Source of the DNA: Paenibacillus pinistramenti
GTDB lineage: Bacteria > Bacillota > Bacilli > Paenibacillales > Paenibacillaceae
DNA length: 64,000 nt
Assembly: GCF_005869875.1 (NCBI RefSeq)
Contig: NZ_VAWG01000001.1
Coordinates: 186,001-250,000, forward strand
Reading direction: 5' to 3'
The position numbers were made by a program, and so were the translations under genes. This document shows, piece by piece, positions 34,683 to 43,102 of this stretch; positions within the stretch are counted from its first letter, which is position 1, and each line of letters opens with the position of its first letter. A model generated the notes under the pieces. That model had not been told where the DNA came from and did not search any database. It was given only the letters and a program-made list of their open reading frames with translations.

Positions 34683-34716
34683 TTTTTTTAAAAAAGAAAA
34701 GCAGCCCTCACGGCTG
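34683..34716 (-). terminator. Terminator after the lactate-dehydrogenase-family gene
   Basis: CAGCC (34702-34706) pairs with GGCTG (34712-34716); on the minus strand the hairpin is followed by CTTTTCTTTTTT. It is about 95 bp behind the stop codon. Confidence 0.65.
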
Positions 34717-34742
34717 TCCCCGTAAGAAGCTGCTTCCCTGCT

Positions 34743-34774
34743 ACCTGTTTCCCTGCTTACCTGTTTCCCTGCTT
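34743..34774. repeat. Perfect 16-bp tandem duplication
   Basis: ACCTGTTTCCCTGCTT occurs twice in direct succession, preceded by a partial copy (CTTCCCTGCT). It is non-coding. Confidence 0.8.
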
Positions 34775-34811
34775 CCATCCCTTATCTCCATATCCCGTGC
34801 ACGCCGTCTTT

Positions 34812-35768
34812 TCAGGCCGTTTCCACGAGCTTGGCAATATTTTCTTTGATCACGCTGCAGGATTTCAGAAATTTGCGCTCTTCCTCCTCCGCCAGGTTCA
34901 GTTCCAAGACCTCCTGGATACCGCCTTTGCCGACAATCGCCGGCACGCCGATGCAGAGATCGCGCTGACCGTATTCCCCGTCCAGAATGGCGGAGACTGC
35001 GATGATTTTGTGCTCATCGTTCAGGATCGAGCGGGTAATATAGGCCAAAGCGTTGCCTATGCCGAACTGGGTGTTGCCCTTGCGGGTAAAAATCTCCCAG
35101 CCGGCATCCTTGGTTCTGCGCTCGATAGCCTCCAAATCAACTTCCTTAAAGCGTTCCTTATGCTCGCTGAGGATCTGCAGAATCGGCTTGCCGCCGATGG
35201 TCACGTGCGACCAGGCCACAAACTGGGAGTCGCCGTGCTCGCCAAGCGCATAGCCCTGAACGCTGCGCGGGTCGATGGAAAAGACATCGGACAGCAGTGT
35301 TTTCAGCCTCGAGGAATCAATGGAGGTTCCCGTTCCGATTACCCGGCTGCGAGGCAGGCCGGACACCTCACGGACAAGGTAGGTGATAATGTCCACCGGA
35401 TTGGCAGCCACGACGAACACGCCGTCAAAGCCGCCGGCCATAATCCGGTTCACGATATCGCCCGTAATCTTCTTGGATTCTTCCAGAAGCTCGAGCCTGG
35501 ATTCCATGCCCTGCGGGTTCCGGCCGGCAGTCAGGATGACTACATCCATATCGCCGCATTCCTCCAGCGTGCCTGCGCTGACCTTTGTCCGGGTGGAGGC
35601 AAACTCCATGCAGTGGGACAAATCAAGCGCCTGGGCCACCGCCTTGTCATACGTACGGTCAATAATCATAATTTCATCGCAAATGGATTGATTAATCATC
35701 GAATAAGCGCAGGCCGACCCGACCATCCCCGCTCCGACAATTGCTACTCTTCTAGTTCCTTTTCCCAT
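34812..35768 (-). CDS. ldh: L-lactate dehydrogenase-family protein with an atypical specificity loop
   Basis: The LDH/MDH family interconverts 2-keto and 2-hydroxy acids with NADH. The 318-residue protein has the Rossmann motif [17 protein letters not shown], the catalytic His178 in LGEHGDSQ, Arg154 in SIDSSRLK, and Asp/Arg contacts of the family. The mobile specificity loop reads [12 protein letters not shown] (80-91): where lactate dehydrogenases have Gln102 and malate dehydrogenases Arg102, this protein has Pro85, with Gln86 beside it. It may thus be a lactate dehydrogenase variant or act on another 2-keto acid. It is transcribed from a promoter that overlaps the ald terminator. Confidence 0.82.
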   Translation of the reverse strand: MGKGTRRVAIVGAGMVGSACAYSMINQSICDEIMIIDRTYDKAVAQALDLSHCMEFASTRTKVSAGTLEECGDMDVVILTAGRNPQGMESRLELLEESKKITGDIVNRIMAGGFDGVFVVAANPVDIITYLVREVSGLPRSRVIGTGTSIDSSRLKTLLSDVFSIDPRSVQGYALGEHGDSQFVAWSHVTIGGKPILQILSEHKERFKEVDLEAIERRTKDAGWEIFTRKGNTQFGIGNALAYITRSILNDEHKIIAVSAILDGEYGQRDLCIGVPAIVGKGGIQEVLELNLAEEEERKFLKSCSVIKENIAKLVETA

Positions 35769-35817
35769 CCCGTTATCCTCCTGTTGTATCCGCTGTTCCT
35801 AAAGTTCTACTTTATAT

Positions 35818-35847
35818 AGTATAATATTCAGCCCGCAAAAATGTCAC
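35818..35847 (-). promoter_or_regulatory. Predicted promoter of the lactate-dehydrogenase-family gene
   Basis: On the minus strand GTGACA (35847-35842), an 18-bp spacer and TATACT (35823-35818). The -35 lies inside one arm of the inverted repeat at 35839-35875. Confidence 0.65.
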
Positions 35848-35875
35848 AAAACCTGCCATCACACCCGTGACATTT
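35839..35875 (-). terminator. Inverted repeat behind ald, terminator or operator
   Basis: AAATGTCAC (35839-35847) and GTGACATTT (35867-35875) are a perfect inverted pair with 19 bases between. On the minus strand a TTTTT tract overlaps the second arm, so it can end the ald transcript. As one arm contains the -35 of the next gene, it might also be an operator. Confidence 0.5.
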
Positions 35876-35911
35876 CAGCGAAATATCGGATAACGGGTCA
35901 GATGAAGGACG

Positions 35912-37042
35912 CTAGCATTTTATTGCGCTCAGCACCTCGTCTGCCGGCCTATATTCATAGCCAAGGCTGAGCGCGACGGCTTCGTTCGTGACTTTGCCGG
36001 CCGAGACGTTGACGCCTTTGGCCAAAGCCCGGTTTCTCCTTGTGCTCTCTGAAAGTCCCAGGTTGGCAATCTGCAGCGCATAAGGCATCGTCACATTGGT
36101 TAGAGCCAGTGTTGACGTGCGTGCCACCGCTCCCGGCATATTGGCTACGGCATAATGAATGACGCCATGCTTGGTATACGTCGGATCGGCATGAGTCGTC
36201 ACGCGGTCGATCGTCTCCACCGAGCCGCCCTGGTCGATCGCCACGTCCACGATTACGGAGCCTTCCGTCATTTGCTGAACCATATATTCTTTAACCAGTT
36301 TTGGTGCGCGCGCTCCCGGAATTAACACAGCCCCGATAACCAGATCCGCTTTCGCTACCGCCTGTTCAATGTTATAGGGGCTGGACATGACTGTCGTCAG
36401 ACGGCCGCCAAAAATCTCATCCAAATAGCGGAGCCTGCCCGCATTAAGATCAAGAAGTGTTACGCGCGCTCCCATGCCCAGCGCAATCTTGGCCGCATTA
36501 GTGCCTACAACCCCGCCGCCCACAATAACAACCTCAGCCGGGGCCACGCCGGGCACACCGCCGAGCAGGATGCCTTTGCCTCCGTAAGGCTTCTCCAGAA
36601 ACTGTGCTCCAATCTGTACTGCCATCCGGCCGGCTACTTCGCTCATCGGCGTCAGCAGCGGAAGCGAGCCGTCCTCAAGCTGTACCGTTTCATAGGCGGC
36701 GGCATGAACTCCGCTGTCCACCAAGGCGCGCGTCAGCTCCGGCTCGGGAGCCAGATGAAGATACGTGAACAGAATCAACCCTTCCCGGAAATAAGCATAC
36801 TCCTCAGGCAAAGGCTCTTTAACCTTCATAATCATGTCCACACGGGACCAGACCTCGGCTGCCGAATCCGCAACCCGGGCTCCCTTGCTGAGATACTCTT
36901 CGTCCGTAAAGCCGCTGCCTGCCCCCGCAGACCGTTCGATCCAGACTTCATGGCCGGCGCGGACGAGCGTATCCACACCTGCCGGAGTAATGGCTACACG
37001 ATTTTCATTATTTTTGATTTCCTTTGGAATTCCCACACGCAT
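35912..37042 (-). CDS. ald: Alanine dehydrogenase
   Basis: This enzyme reversibly converts L-alanine, water and NAD+ to pyruvate, ammonia and NADH; in Bacilli it feeds alanine into the TCA cycle during growth and sporulation. The 376-residue protein has the N-terminal [20 protein letters not shown], the substrate lysine in [11 protein letters not shown], the catalytic His in [11 protein letters not shown] and the NAD fold [20 protein letters not shown]. The ATG at 37042 is preferred behind AAGGAAG; a TTG two codons earlier is possible. It has its own upstream region. Confidence 0.95.
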   Translation of the reverse strand: MRVGIPKEIKNNENRVAITPAGVDTLVRAGHEVWIERSAGAGSGFTDEEYLSKGARVADSAAEVWSRVDMIMKVKEPLPEEYAYFREGLILFTYLHLAPEPELTRALVDSGVHAAAYETVQLEDGSLPLLTPMSEVAGRMAVQIGAQFLEKPYGGKGILLGGVPGVAPAEVVIVGGGVVGTNAAKIALGMGARVTLLDLNAGRLRYLDEIFGGRLTTVMSSPYNIEQAVAKADLVIGAVLIPGARAPKLVKEYMVQQMTEGSVIVDVAIDQGGSVETIDRVTTHADPTYTKHGVIHYAVANMPGAVARTSTLALTNVTMPYALQIANLGLSESTRRNRALAKGVNVSAGKVTNEAVALSLGYEYRPADEVLSAIKC

Positions 37043-37311
37043 ACGCAAGACTTCCTTCCCTAATGGTATGTAAGCTGCGGCCTTGGCGACCTTTTTTCTT
37101 GGTTACACCTATATATTACATGAGAATACACTCACTTGGAAGATATTCGGACATGAAAACAGGCCCAAATCATCGAAATAGGCCTCAAAATTGTATTTTA
37201 CCCAAAAATGATGTTAACTTTCCTGCCCTAAAGCGTTGCTCTATGTATTTAGCCGGGCAGATAAGAGCAGATATGGGCAGATAAGATTCGGGAGAGGATA
37301 ATCCGCAAAGC
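37043..37311. other. Intergenic stretch between ald and the polymerase operon
   Basis: No gene is seen. A perfect 12-bp direct repeat GGGCAGATAAGA lies at 37255-37266 and 37275-37286. A weak AGGCC/GGCCT hairpin near 37161-37185, followed by GTTTTC on the minus strand, may end the upstream operon transcript. The ald promoter must lie in the left half, but no clear -35/-10 pair was recognised. Confidence 0.4.
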
Positions 37312-37785
37312 CTATTCCCTTGAAGCCAAACGTTCAGCAATTTCCTTGATATATCTCGATAAACGCACGCTGATCTCCGACCTGATGACATCCCGCACGA
37401 TGCCGAAGCGGTCCTCATAGCCTCTGCAAATAAACCGGTGGTAGACCACCATATCCTCCTGCACATCGCGGATGACCCGGATATTCCGCTTCGACAGCTC
37501 GCGCCGCAAACCATACAGATCCTCGCTGATTCGGCTTCTAACCACTTTACCCGCCGTTAAATAAAGCGGTTTGAGCAGATTGGAGCGGTACTCGATATCG
37601 TCGATACTCTTCTCCACCATACTCAGCATATAAGGAAGCAGGATCGAATCCCGGATCATAATCATCTCTTCTTCCGTCGGCCGGGCAGCAGGAATCCCCG
37701 CTCCATGCCGGTTGTCATACTGCTCCTGATGCTCGGTAAGCAGCATTTTGGATTTCCAGCGCTCGTTGCCGTCCAGTTTGCTCAT
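37312..37785 (-). CDS. Unknown protein coupled to a Y-family DNA polymerase, 157 aa
   Basis: I do not recognise this protein. It is charged, lacks membrane segments or a signal peptide, and is predicted to be mostly helical, with Arg-rich stretches (SRISEDLYGLRRELSKRNIR, IRSEISVRLSRYIKEIAERL). Its start overlaps the stop of the polymerase gene by 4 bases (ATGA), so the two are translationally coupled and share the LexA-controlled promoter. In Bacillus the equivalent position behind a UvrX/YqjW polymerase is held by a small YolD-family protein, but the YolD motifs are not visible here. A role as polymerase accessory factor is inferred from position only. Confidence 0.75.
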   Translation of the reverse strand: MSKLDGNERWKSKMLLTEHQEQYDNRHGAGIPAARPTEEEMIMIRDSILLPYMLSMVEKSIDDIEYRSNLLKPLYLTAGKVVRSRISEDLYGLRRELSKRNIRVIRDVQEDMVVYHRFICRGYEDRFGIVRDVIRSEISVRLSRYIKEIAERLASRE

Positions 37786-39056
37786 TTGTAATGCCCTCCA
37801 ATCTGCCCGGCTCTTTCCCTGGCGACCCCCGACTGCAGCAGAGAGGATGCTCTCACTATAGCATCGCTGCCGTATTTGTCTTTTATACGGTCTGCCGCCT
37901 TCTCCAGTTCAAACGCCCTGATCCGGTCATCAAAGAGCGTCAGCTGCATCAGGCTGTCATCCAGCAGCCCGGTAAGCGATACATGCAGATGCGTTACAGG
38001 CATTCCTTTCCAATACCGCCGAAAAATCCTCCGCGCCGCTTCCGCAACCTCATGCGAAAGGGCGGTCGGCTCCTGAAGAGTCACCTGCCGGCTGAACGAA
38101 GCCCCGCGTTTGCCGTCCGTTTCAGCGGCTCCAACGGTGACTACCTGCCCGATATACCCCCATTTCCTGCAGCGGCGGCACACCTCCACCACCAGCTCCA
38201 GCAGCACCACCTCAATATCCTCAAGTCTTCCGTACAGGCTGCTTCTCAGCGTCTTGCCGTGGCTGACCGATTTCAGCCTGCTGCGGATGCTGCTCACCAC
38301 CGGGCTCGGATCAATGCCTCTGGCCGTCTGCCAGTAATATTCAGCCTGGATGTCGCTTTGTCTGCCCATCTCCTGCTGCATCCGCCGCTTGAAATCCGGC
38401 AGCTCCATACGGGCAATGTCGCCGATCGTGTGCAGGCCCATCCGTTTAAAATGACGGGTCATGCGCGAAGCGGTCATAAACAGCTGATGAACAGGCAGCG
38501 GCCACAGCTCTTGTTCGATATTAGCGGCGTCCAGTCTAAAGATACCCTCAGGCTGCTTCTTCGCAAAATTATCCGTTGCCATCTTCGCCAGAATTTTGCT
38601 CGTTCCGATTCCGCAGCGGGTCCACACACCGGTGGACAACAGCACGCGCGTCTGAATCTGGCGGGCAATCTCTTCCGCAGAGCCAAAATAAGAAACAGAA
38701 CCGGTCACATCCAGAAACTGCTCATCTATAGAATAAGGCTCCACCTGGTCCGTAAACGATTCAAAAATTTCCGTAATCAGCAGAGAGACCGCAATATACG
38801 TCTGCATCCGGGGGCGTATCACCACCAGCTCGGGGCATTTGGCCATCGCCTCCCCTACCCGTTCCGCAGTAGTGACACCGCTTGATTTGGCGATCGGACA
38901 AGCCGCTAAAATAATGCCGGACCGCCGCGAAGGATCACCTACCGCTACCGGCTTATCTTTCAAATCCGGCCGTGCCGCCTTCTCGACCGAAGCGTAAAAG
39001 GACTGTCCATCTGCCAGCATAATGACACGTTCCTTCTTCACTCTCTCACTCTCCAT
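37782..39056 (-). CDS. Y-family translesion DNA polymerase, UvrX/YqjW type
   Basis: This error-prone polymerase copies past DNA lesions. The 424-residue protein has the catalytic acid residues in MLADGQSFYASVEKA (first Asp) and EPYSIDEQFLDVTG (Asp-Glu), the helix-hairpin-helix region around HTIGDIARMELPDFKRRM and the little-finger domain (about 250-370). QLTLFDD (about 378-384) fits the beta-clamp binding peptide. The sequence resembles UvrX/YqjW more than DinB. ATG at 39056 is given; the ATG at 39020 (MLADGQ) behind AAGAAGGA is also plausible. Two LexA boxes directly upstream place it in the SOS regulon. Confidence 0.9.
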   Translation of the reverse strand: MESERVKKERVIMLADGQSFYASVEKAARPDLKDKPVAVGDPSRRSGIILAACPIAKSSGVTTAERVGEAMAKCPELVVIRPRMQTYIAVSLLITEIFESFTDQVEPYSIDEQFLDVTGSVSYFGSAEEIARQIQTRVLLSTGVWTRCGIGTSKILAKMATDNFAKKQPEGIFRLDAANIEQELWPLPVHQLFMTASRMTRHFKRMGLHTIGDIARMELPDFKRRMQQEMGRQSDIQAEYYWQTARGIDPSPVVSSIRSRLKSVSHGKTLRSSLYGRLEDIEVVLLELVVEVCRRCRKWGYIGQVVTVGAAETDGKRGASFSRQVTLQEPTALSHEVAEAARRIFRRYWKGMPVTHLHVSLTGLLDDSLMQLTLFDDRIRAFELEKAADRIKDKYGSDAIVRASSLLQSGVARERAGQIGGHYK

Positions 39057-39061
39057 AAACC

Positions 39062-39075
39062 CGAATATATGTTCG
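39062..39075. promoter_or_regulatory. LexA (SOS) box 1
   Basis: CGAATATATGTTCG fits the Bacillus LexA consensus CGAACRNRYGTTYG-type palindrome with one mismatch. It lies 6 bp before the polymerase start codon. Confidence 0.85.
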
Positions 39076-39090
39076 TATATTATTATATAC

Positions 39091-39104
39091 CGAATGCACG
39101 TTCG
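39091..39104. promoter_or_regulatory. LexA (SOS) box 2
   Basis: CGAATGCACGTTCG is a second match with the same single mismatch, centred 29 bp from box 1. Tandem boxes suggest tight repression. Confidence 0.85.
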
Positions 39105-39194
39105 TTATGCAATGGTTATTTCATCCATTTTGCTTGACGGCCTTTTTTTAGGGCTGTAGGCATTTTGGGCGGTTCATTTGGGTATCTGTCCATA

Positions 39195-39220
39195 ACGAAT
39201 AAACGTCCAGTTCATACAAT
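39195..39220 (+). promoter_or_regulatory. Possible sporulation promoter (sigma-K or sigma-E type) of the first YjcZ gene
   Basis: CATACAAT (39213-39220) is the sigma-E -10 consensus and close to sigma-K CATANNNTA. An AC 16 bp upstream (39195-39196) fits the sigma-K -35. No sigma-A type -35 is present. The site lies about 40 bp before the start codon. Confidence 0.4.
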
Positions 39221-39260
39221 GATTTCGAAAGTAACCCATTCCTTAAAGGAGGAAACAACA

Positions 39261-39377
39261 ATGGCATATGCAGCAAGTTGCGGCGGAGCAGGCGGGCCTT
39301 GGACTTCCACAGGAGCAATTTTGGTTCTGTTCATTCTCCTTGTCATTATTACTCGCAGCTTCGGGTACGTTTATTAA
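39261..39377 (+). CDS. YjcZ-family small sporulation protein, 38 aa
   Basis: The 38-residue protein has a Gly-rich N-terminus and one membrane helix, STGAILVLFILLVIITRSFG, the signature of the YjcZ family of small sporulation proteins. Its ATG at 39261 follows AAAGGAGG. The second copy at 39465 shares the helix almost exactly. Family members are found in many endospore formers; their molecular role is not known. A possible mother-cell promoter lies upstream. Confidence 0.85.
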   Translation: MAYAASCGGAGGPWTSTGAILVLFILLVIITRSFGYVY

Positions 39378-39464
39378 GCTAAGCTGCAAGCAGGCTGTCC
39401 GGCCGGATCTCCCGGCATTCAAACCAACAAACAAATTCAATCAATAAATGAGGAGGCATTTACA

Positions 39465-39572
39465 ATGGGTGGAGTAGCAGGAGCAGGTTATGGTGGAATC
39501 GGGACTTCGACAGGCGTGATCTTGGTATTGTTCATTCTTCTCGTTATCATTTCCCGTACATTCTTCCTTTAA
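39465..39572 (+). CDS. YjcZ-family small sporulation protein, 35 aa (second copy)
   Basis: The 35-residue protein MGGVAGAGYGGIGTSTGVIL continues with a hydrophobic helix ending ISRTFFL. It shares STG-x-ILVLFILLVII with the copy at 39261-39377, so the two arose by tandem duplication with divergent N-termini. The ATG at 39465 has GAGGAGG upstream. The 87-bp spacer between the copies holds no clear promoter or terminator, so they are probably cotranscribed. Confidence 0.85.
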   Translation: MGGVAGAGYGGIGTSTGVILVLFILLVIISRTFFL

Positions 39573-39635
39573 TATTCCGGTGAATGCAGCATGCAGCAGG
39601 ATAACGCAAGATAATTTAGGATAAGAGTTAAAAAG

Positions 39636-39670
39636 AAGAGAGCTCCGGACATCATGCCCGGGGCTCTCTT
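39636..39670. terminator. Bidirectional terminator between the YjcZ pair and map
   Basis: AAGAGAGCTCCGG pairs with CCGGGGCTCTCTT (one mismatch) across a short loop, with an A-rich left flank. Confidence 0.8.
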
Positions 39671-39700
39671 GGTTAAAGTCATGTTCTAGCGTAAGCATAG

Positions 39701-40447
39701 TTACTGGGCGGTCAGAATAAGCGGGCCGTCCGCTGTAATGGCCACGGTATGTTCATATTGGGCCGACAGCAGGCCGTCCGCCGTCCGGGCCGTCCATTCA
39801 TCCTCATCAATCGTAATGTGGAACGTGCCTTCGTTAATCATCGGCTCAATCGTCAGCACCATCCCTTCCTTCAGCCGCAGGCCTTTGCCTGGCTGGCCGA
39901 CATGCTCGAAGTTCGGATCCTCATGCAGCGATCTTCCGATGCCATGGGCCAGCAGATCCCGTACTACGGAGAAGCCGCTGCTTTCTGCATGGGCTTGAAC
40001 GGCATGGCATATATCGCCTAGACGATTACCGGGAACCGCCTGCTCAATCCCCAGATACAGGCATTCCTTCGTGACCTCCATCAGCTTCCGGGCATTGTCA
40101 CTTATATGTCCAACGGCGTAGCACCAGGCCGAATCCCCAAACCATCCATCGTATTCCGCCACGATGTCCATTTTGACAATATCGCCCTCTTTAAGCGGAG
40201 TCCGGTTCGGGAATCCATGGGCTACAACATCATTTACAGAAGCGCAGGTTTCAGCAGGAAAGCCGTTATATCCCTTCGTAAACTGCTTTCCCCCGAGCTT
40301 GGTAATATGGCGCGCCACAAAATCATTGATTTCCAGCGTCGTAACGCCCGGAGCAATCAGCTTGGCAATCTCCCGGTGGCAGTCTGCTACGATATGGCTC
40401 GCCATTCTCATTTGTTCAATTTCGTCCTTTGATTTTAATCGAATCAT
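39701..40447 (-). CDS. map: Methionine aminopeptidase, type I
   Basis: This enzyme removes the N-terminal methionine from nascent proteins after deformylation. The 248-residue protein has the pita-bread fold with metal ligands in MDIVAEYDGWFGDSAW (two Asp), LLAHGIGRSLHEDP (His), LTIEPMI (Glu) and AQYEHTVAI (Glu), plus the substrate His in VVAHGFP. The ATG at 40447 follows AAAGGAG by 9 bases; the open frame upstream to 40609 is low-complexity, Pro/Asp-rich and not part of the family. It stands away from the ribosomal-protein operon where map is often found, so it may be a second copy. Confidence 0.93.
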   Translation of the reverse strand: MIRLKSKDEIEQMRMASHIVADCHREIAKLIAPGVTTLEINDFVARHITKLGGKQFTKGYNGFPAETCASVNDVVAHGFPNRTPLKEGDIVKMDIVAEYDGWFGDSAWCYAVGHISDNARKLMEVTKECLYLGIEQAVPGNRLGDICHAVQAHAESSGFSVVRDLLAHGIGRSLHEDPNFEHVGQPGKGLRLKEGMVLTIEPMINEGTFHITIDEDEWTARTADGLLSAQYEHTVAITADGPLILTAQ

Positions 40448-40600
40448 GCTGCTAATCTCCTTTCTCTCTTCACTCAAACTACACCTATATGTCAGGAAAA
40501 GCAAATCCAGCGGCAGGTCCAGCGAACCCGCTAAGTCCGTCAGATCCGGCGAACCCGGCAGGTCAGGCCTGTCCCTCTCTTCCAGATGTCCAAAAAGCAA

Positions 40601-40626
40601 AAAAAACACCGGAGCCTAAGCCCCGG
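40601..40626 (-). terminator. Terminator after the SpoVIF-like gene
   Basis: On the minus strand CCGGGGC pairs with GCTCCGG (one mismatch) across a short loop, followed by TGTTTTTT. The stretch 40448-40600 between this hairpin and map is a GGCAGGTC/CAGCGAACC-type low-complexity run without a gene. Confidence 0.75.
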
Positions 40627-40644
40627 CGGCAGCACGCTGCAAAT

Positions 40645-40932
40645 TTAGCGGAACATGCCCCACAAACGGATTAAATGGAACGTGTTCTTGGGATCAATCC
40701 GCTGCGCAAGCACAAACTGTGTCATCTGCTCTTCCTGCACACTTGTCAACCGTTCATTAAGTATAGCTGAAGCACTCTTTACAAGCCGCCGGACCTTTCC
40801 TGGGTCCTGCAAATCGGCTTTTGTTAATGGTTCAACGAGCTTCTTGACCCGGTCTTTCATCATCGGATTTTTCATTTTCAGCTTCACTCTCTGTACAAGC
40901 TCCTGGCTGATTCCATACTGCTGATAACCCAA
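40645..40932 (-). CDS. Stage VI sporulation protein F-like small protein
   Basis: This small helical protein of about 95 residues has KKLVEPLTKADLQDPGKVRR and LVKSASAILNERLTSVQEEQ, a pattern I associate with the SpoVIF/YjcC family, which acts in spore coat assembly. No membrane segment is present. The start is uncertain: GGGAGG overlaps a GTG at 40944, so the TTG at 40932 about 10 bases downstream is preferred; an ATG at 40939 is in another frame. The family assignment is from memory and moderate in confidence. Confidence 0.6.
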   Translation of the reverse strand: MGYQQYGISQELVQRVKLKMKNPMMKDRVKKLVEPLTKADLQDPGKVRRLVKSASAILNERLTSVQEEQMTQFVLAQRIDPKNTFHLIRLWGMFR

Positions 40933-41053
40933 ACGCCATGGCACCTCCCGTCAAAACTGTCGTCTTTCCCAGTATATGACGGCAAGCGTGTCCCCATTGC
41001 CAACAATTCAGCGATGGACAAAAATCCACAGGCCGATGAGCGGGTTACACGCC

Positions 41054-43099
41054 TCAGTCAATCAATTCGCCCTGTAAAATCTGTTCCCGCTGCAGGTATG
41101 CGCGCAGCGGCTGATACGCCGGCGACGTCCAGAACGCCGGCTCCCGCACCAGCGCGGCGGCGTCGTCCCTCGCCGCCTCCAGCACCGCAAAATCGCTGAC
41201 CATGTCCGCGATTCGGAACTCCGGCACGCCGCTCTGCTTCGTGCCGAAGAAATCGCCGGGACCGCGCAGCTCCAGGTCCCGCCGGGCCACCTCGAAGCCG
41301 TCGTCCGTCTCGGTCATGACGCGCATGCGCTCCTGACCTACCTCCGACTTCGGATCAGCGATGAGCACGCAGTAAGACGCGTGCTCACCGCGGCCGACCC
41401 GGCCGCGCAGCTGGTGCAGCTGCGACAGCCCGAACCGGTCGGCATCCATGACGACCATCAGCGTCGCGTTCGGCACGTCGACCCCGACCTCGACAACGGT
41501 CGTCGAGACCAGCAGCTGCGTTTCGTTCGCATAGAACAAACGCATCGCCTCCTCCTTCTCCGCGGGTGTCATCCGCCCGTGAAGCAGGCCGACCTTAAAT
41601 TCCGGAAAAGCCTGCTGCATCGACACAAACAGGTCGATCGCATTCTGTACATCCAGCTTGTCCGATTCCTCGATCAGCGGACAAATCAGATAAGCCTGGC
41701 GCCCTTGACTGATCTCCCGGCTGATAAAGCCCAGCACCCGGTCCATCATGCTGTGCTTGACCCAATAGGTCGAGATCGGCTTTCTGCCCTTCGGCCGTTC
41801 AGACAGCGTTGATACATCCATATCGCCGAATGCCGTAATGGCGAGCGTACGCGGAATAGGCGTCGCCGTCATCGTCAGCACGTCCGGATTATATCCTTTG
41901 CGCCGCAGAATACTGCGCTGGTTGACTCCAAACCGGTGCTGCTCATCCGTCACGACAAGTCCCAGCGACCGGAAGAACACATCCTCCTGGATCAGCGCGT
42001 GCGTGCCGACCACAATGTCCGTCAGCCCCATCTGCAGCGAGGCCAGCAGATCCTTGCGCTTGCGACCGGTAATGCTGCCGGTAAGCAGGCCAACCGTAAT
42101 ACCAAACGGCTCAAACAGCTTGGACAAAGAACGCGTATGCTGCTCCGCCAAAATTTCCGTCGGTACCATCAGCGCGCCCTGATACCCCGACTTCACAGTC
42201 GCATACAGGCCTAGAGCCGCCACAACCGTTTTCCCGGAGCCTACGTCGCCCTGCAGCAGCCGGTTCATACAGTAAGGCGAGCGCATGTCCTGAAGAATCT
42301 CGAGCTCCACCTTCTTCTGGGCATCCGTCAGCTCAAACGGCAGGCTCCGCACGAACTCGCGCATGGCGGCATTATCCACCGTGTGCTGAACCCCATCCTG
42401 GCGCTTCTGGTTCATGGCGCGGTATACCTGCAGCTTCAGCTGAAAGAGAAACAGTTCCTCGTATACCATCCGCCGGCGGGCCTGCTGCCCTTCCTCGTTA
42501 TCCTGCGGCTGATGAATGCGCTGAATCGCCCGGTTGCGCGCCATCAGGCCGTATTTGCCCACCAGCTCCGGCGGCAAAATCTCCGGAATCATCTCGCCGT
42601 ACTGGCTCAGCGCCTGGCTGATCGTCTTGCGCATCCAGACCTGCGTAATGTTCCCGCCGACCGAATATACCGGCTGCAGAGAACCGCTGCGCACAACTCC
42701 GCGATCCGGGAACTCCGAATCCGACACCGTCAGCTGCATCCGCTTCATGTCCCATTTGCCGGTAAGCGTAATTTCACGACCGGCGGTCAGCTGCTCCTTC
42801 AGAAAGTGGCGGTTAAACCACGTCGCCGTGAACATCCAGTCGCCGGCCATCATTTTGCAGGTGAGCCGGGACTTTTTGCCATAGCGCTGCAGCACCGGCA
42901 CTCCGAATACCTTCGCCTCGACGGTAGCCTTCTCCCCGTCCTGAACCTCGCTGAGCGGCCGGAGCCGGTAATCCTCATAACGGAACGGATAATACTCCAG
43001 CAGATCATTCACCGTATAGATATTAAAGGCGTGAAGCTCTCCTTCTTTGAGAGCACTCACGCCGCTGACTTGTTTAACCTGAATTTCACTAAGTAACAT
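41054..43099 (-). CDS. recG: ATP-dependent DNA helicase RecG
   Basis: RecG reverses stalled replication forks and processes branched DNA. The 681-residue protein has the N-terminal wedge (OB) domain (about 60-150) and two helicase lobes with Walker A GDVGSGKTVVAALGLY, the DEQH box VTDEQHRFGVNQR, motif III TATPIPRT and motif VI QLRGRVGRG. The C-terminal TRG region with GPGDFFGTKQSG is intact. The ATG at 43099 follows GGGGGATTAGGTC. It lies 3 bp behind the fakB gene, in the fakA-fakB-recG order also seen in relatives. Confidence 0.96.
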   Translation of the reverse strand: MLLSEIQVKQVSGVSALKEGELHAFNIYTVNDLLEYYPFRYEDYRLRPLSEVQDGEKATVEAKVFGVPVLQRYGKKSRLTCKMMAGDWMFTATWFNRHFLKEQLTAGREITLTGKWDMKRMQLTVSDSEFPDRGVVRSGSLQPVYSVGGNITQVWMRKTISQALSQYGEMIPEILPPELVGKYGLMARNRAIQRIHQPQDNEEGQQARRRMVYEELFLFQLKLQVYRAMNQKRQDGVQHTVDNAAMREFVRSLPFELTDAQKKVELEILQDMRSPYCMNRLLQGDVGSGKTVVAALGLYATVKSGYQGALMVPTEILAEQHTRSLSKLFEPFGITVGLLTGSITGRKRKDLLASLQMGLTDIVVGTHALIQEDVFFRSLGLVVTDEQHRFGVNQRSILRRKGYNPDVLTMTATPIPRTLAITAFGDMDVSTLSERPKGRKPISTYWVKHSMMDRVLGFISREISQGRQAYLICPLIEESDKLDVQNAIDLFVSMQQAFPEFKVGLLHGRMTPAEKEEAMRLFYANETQLLVSTTVVEVGVDVPNATLMVVMDADRFGLSQLHQLRGRVGRGEHASYCVLIADPKSEVGQERMRVMTETDDGFEVARRDLELRGPGDFFGTKQSGVPEFRIADMVSDFAVLEAARDDAAALVREPAFWTSPAYQPLRAYLQREQILQGELID

Positions 43100-43102
43100 G
43101 AC

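Noticed and set aside
34730..34780. Short repeats that might be a CRISPR remnant
   Set aside because: Only two 16-bp units in direct succession, without spacers of uniform length; a simple tandem duplication.
37791..38885. Open frame of 364 codons on the plus strand
   Set aside because: It is antisense to the Y-family polymerase; Arg/His/Pro-rich composition of the GC-rich shadow type.
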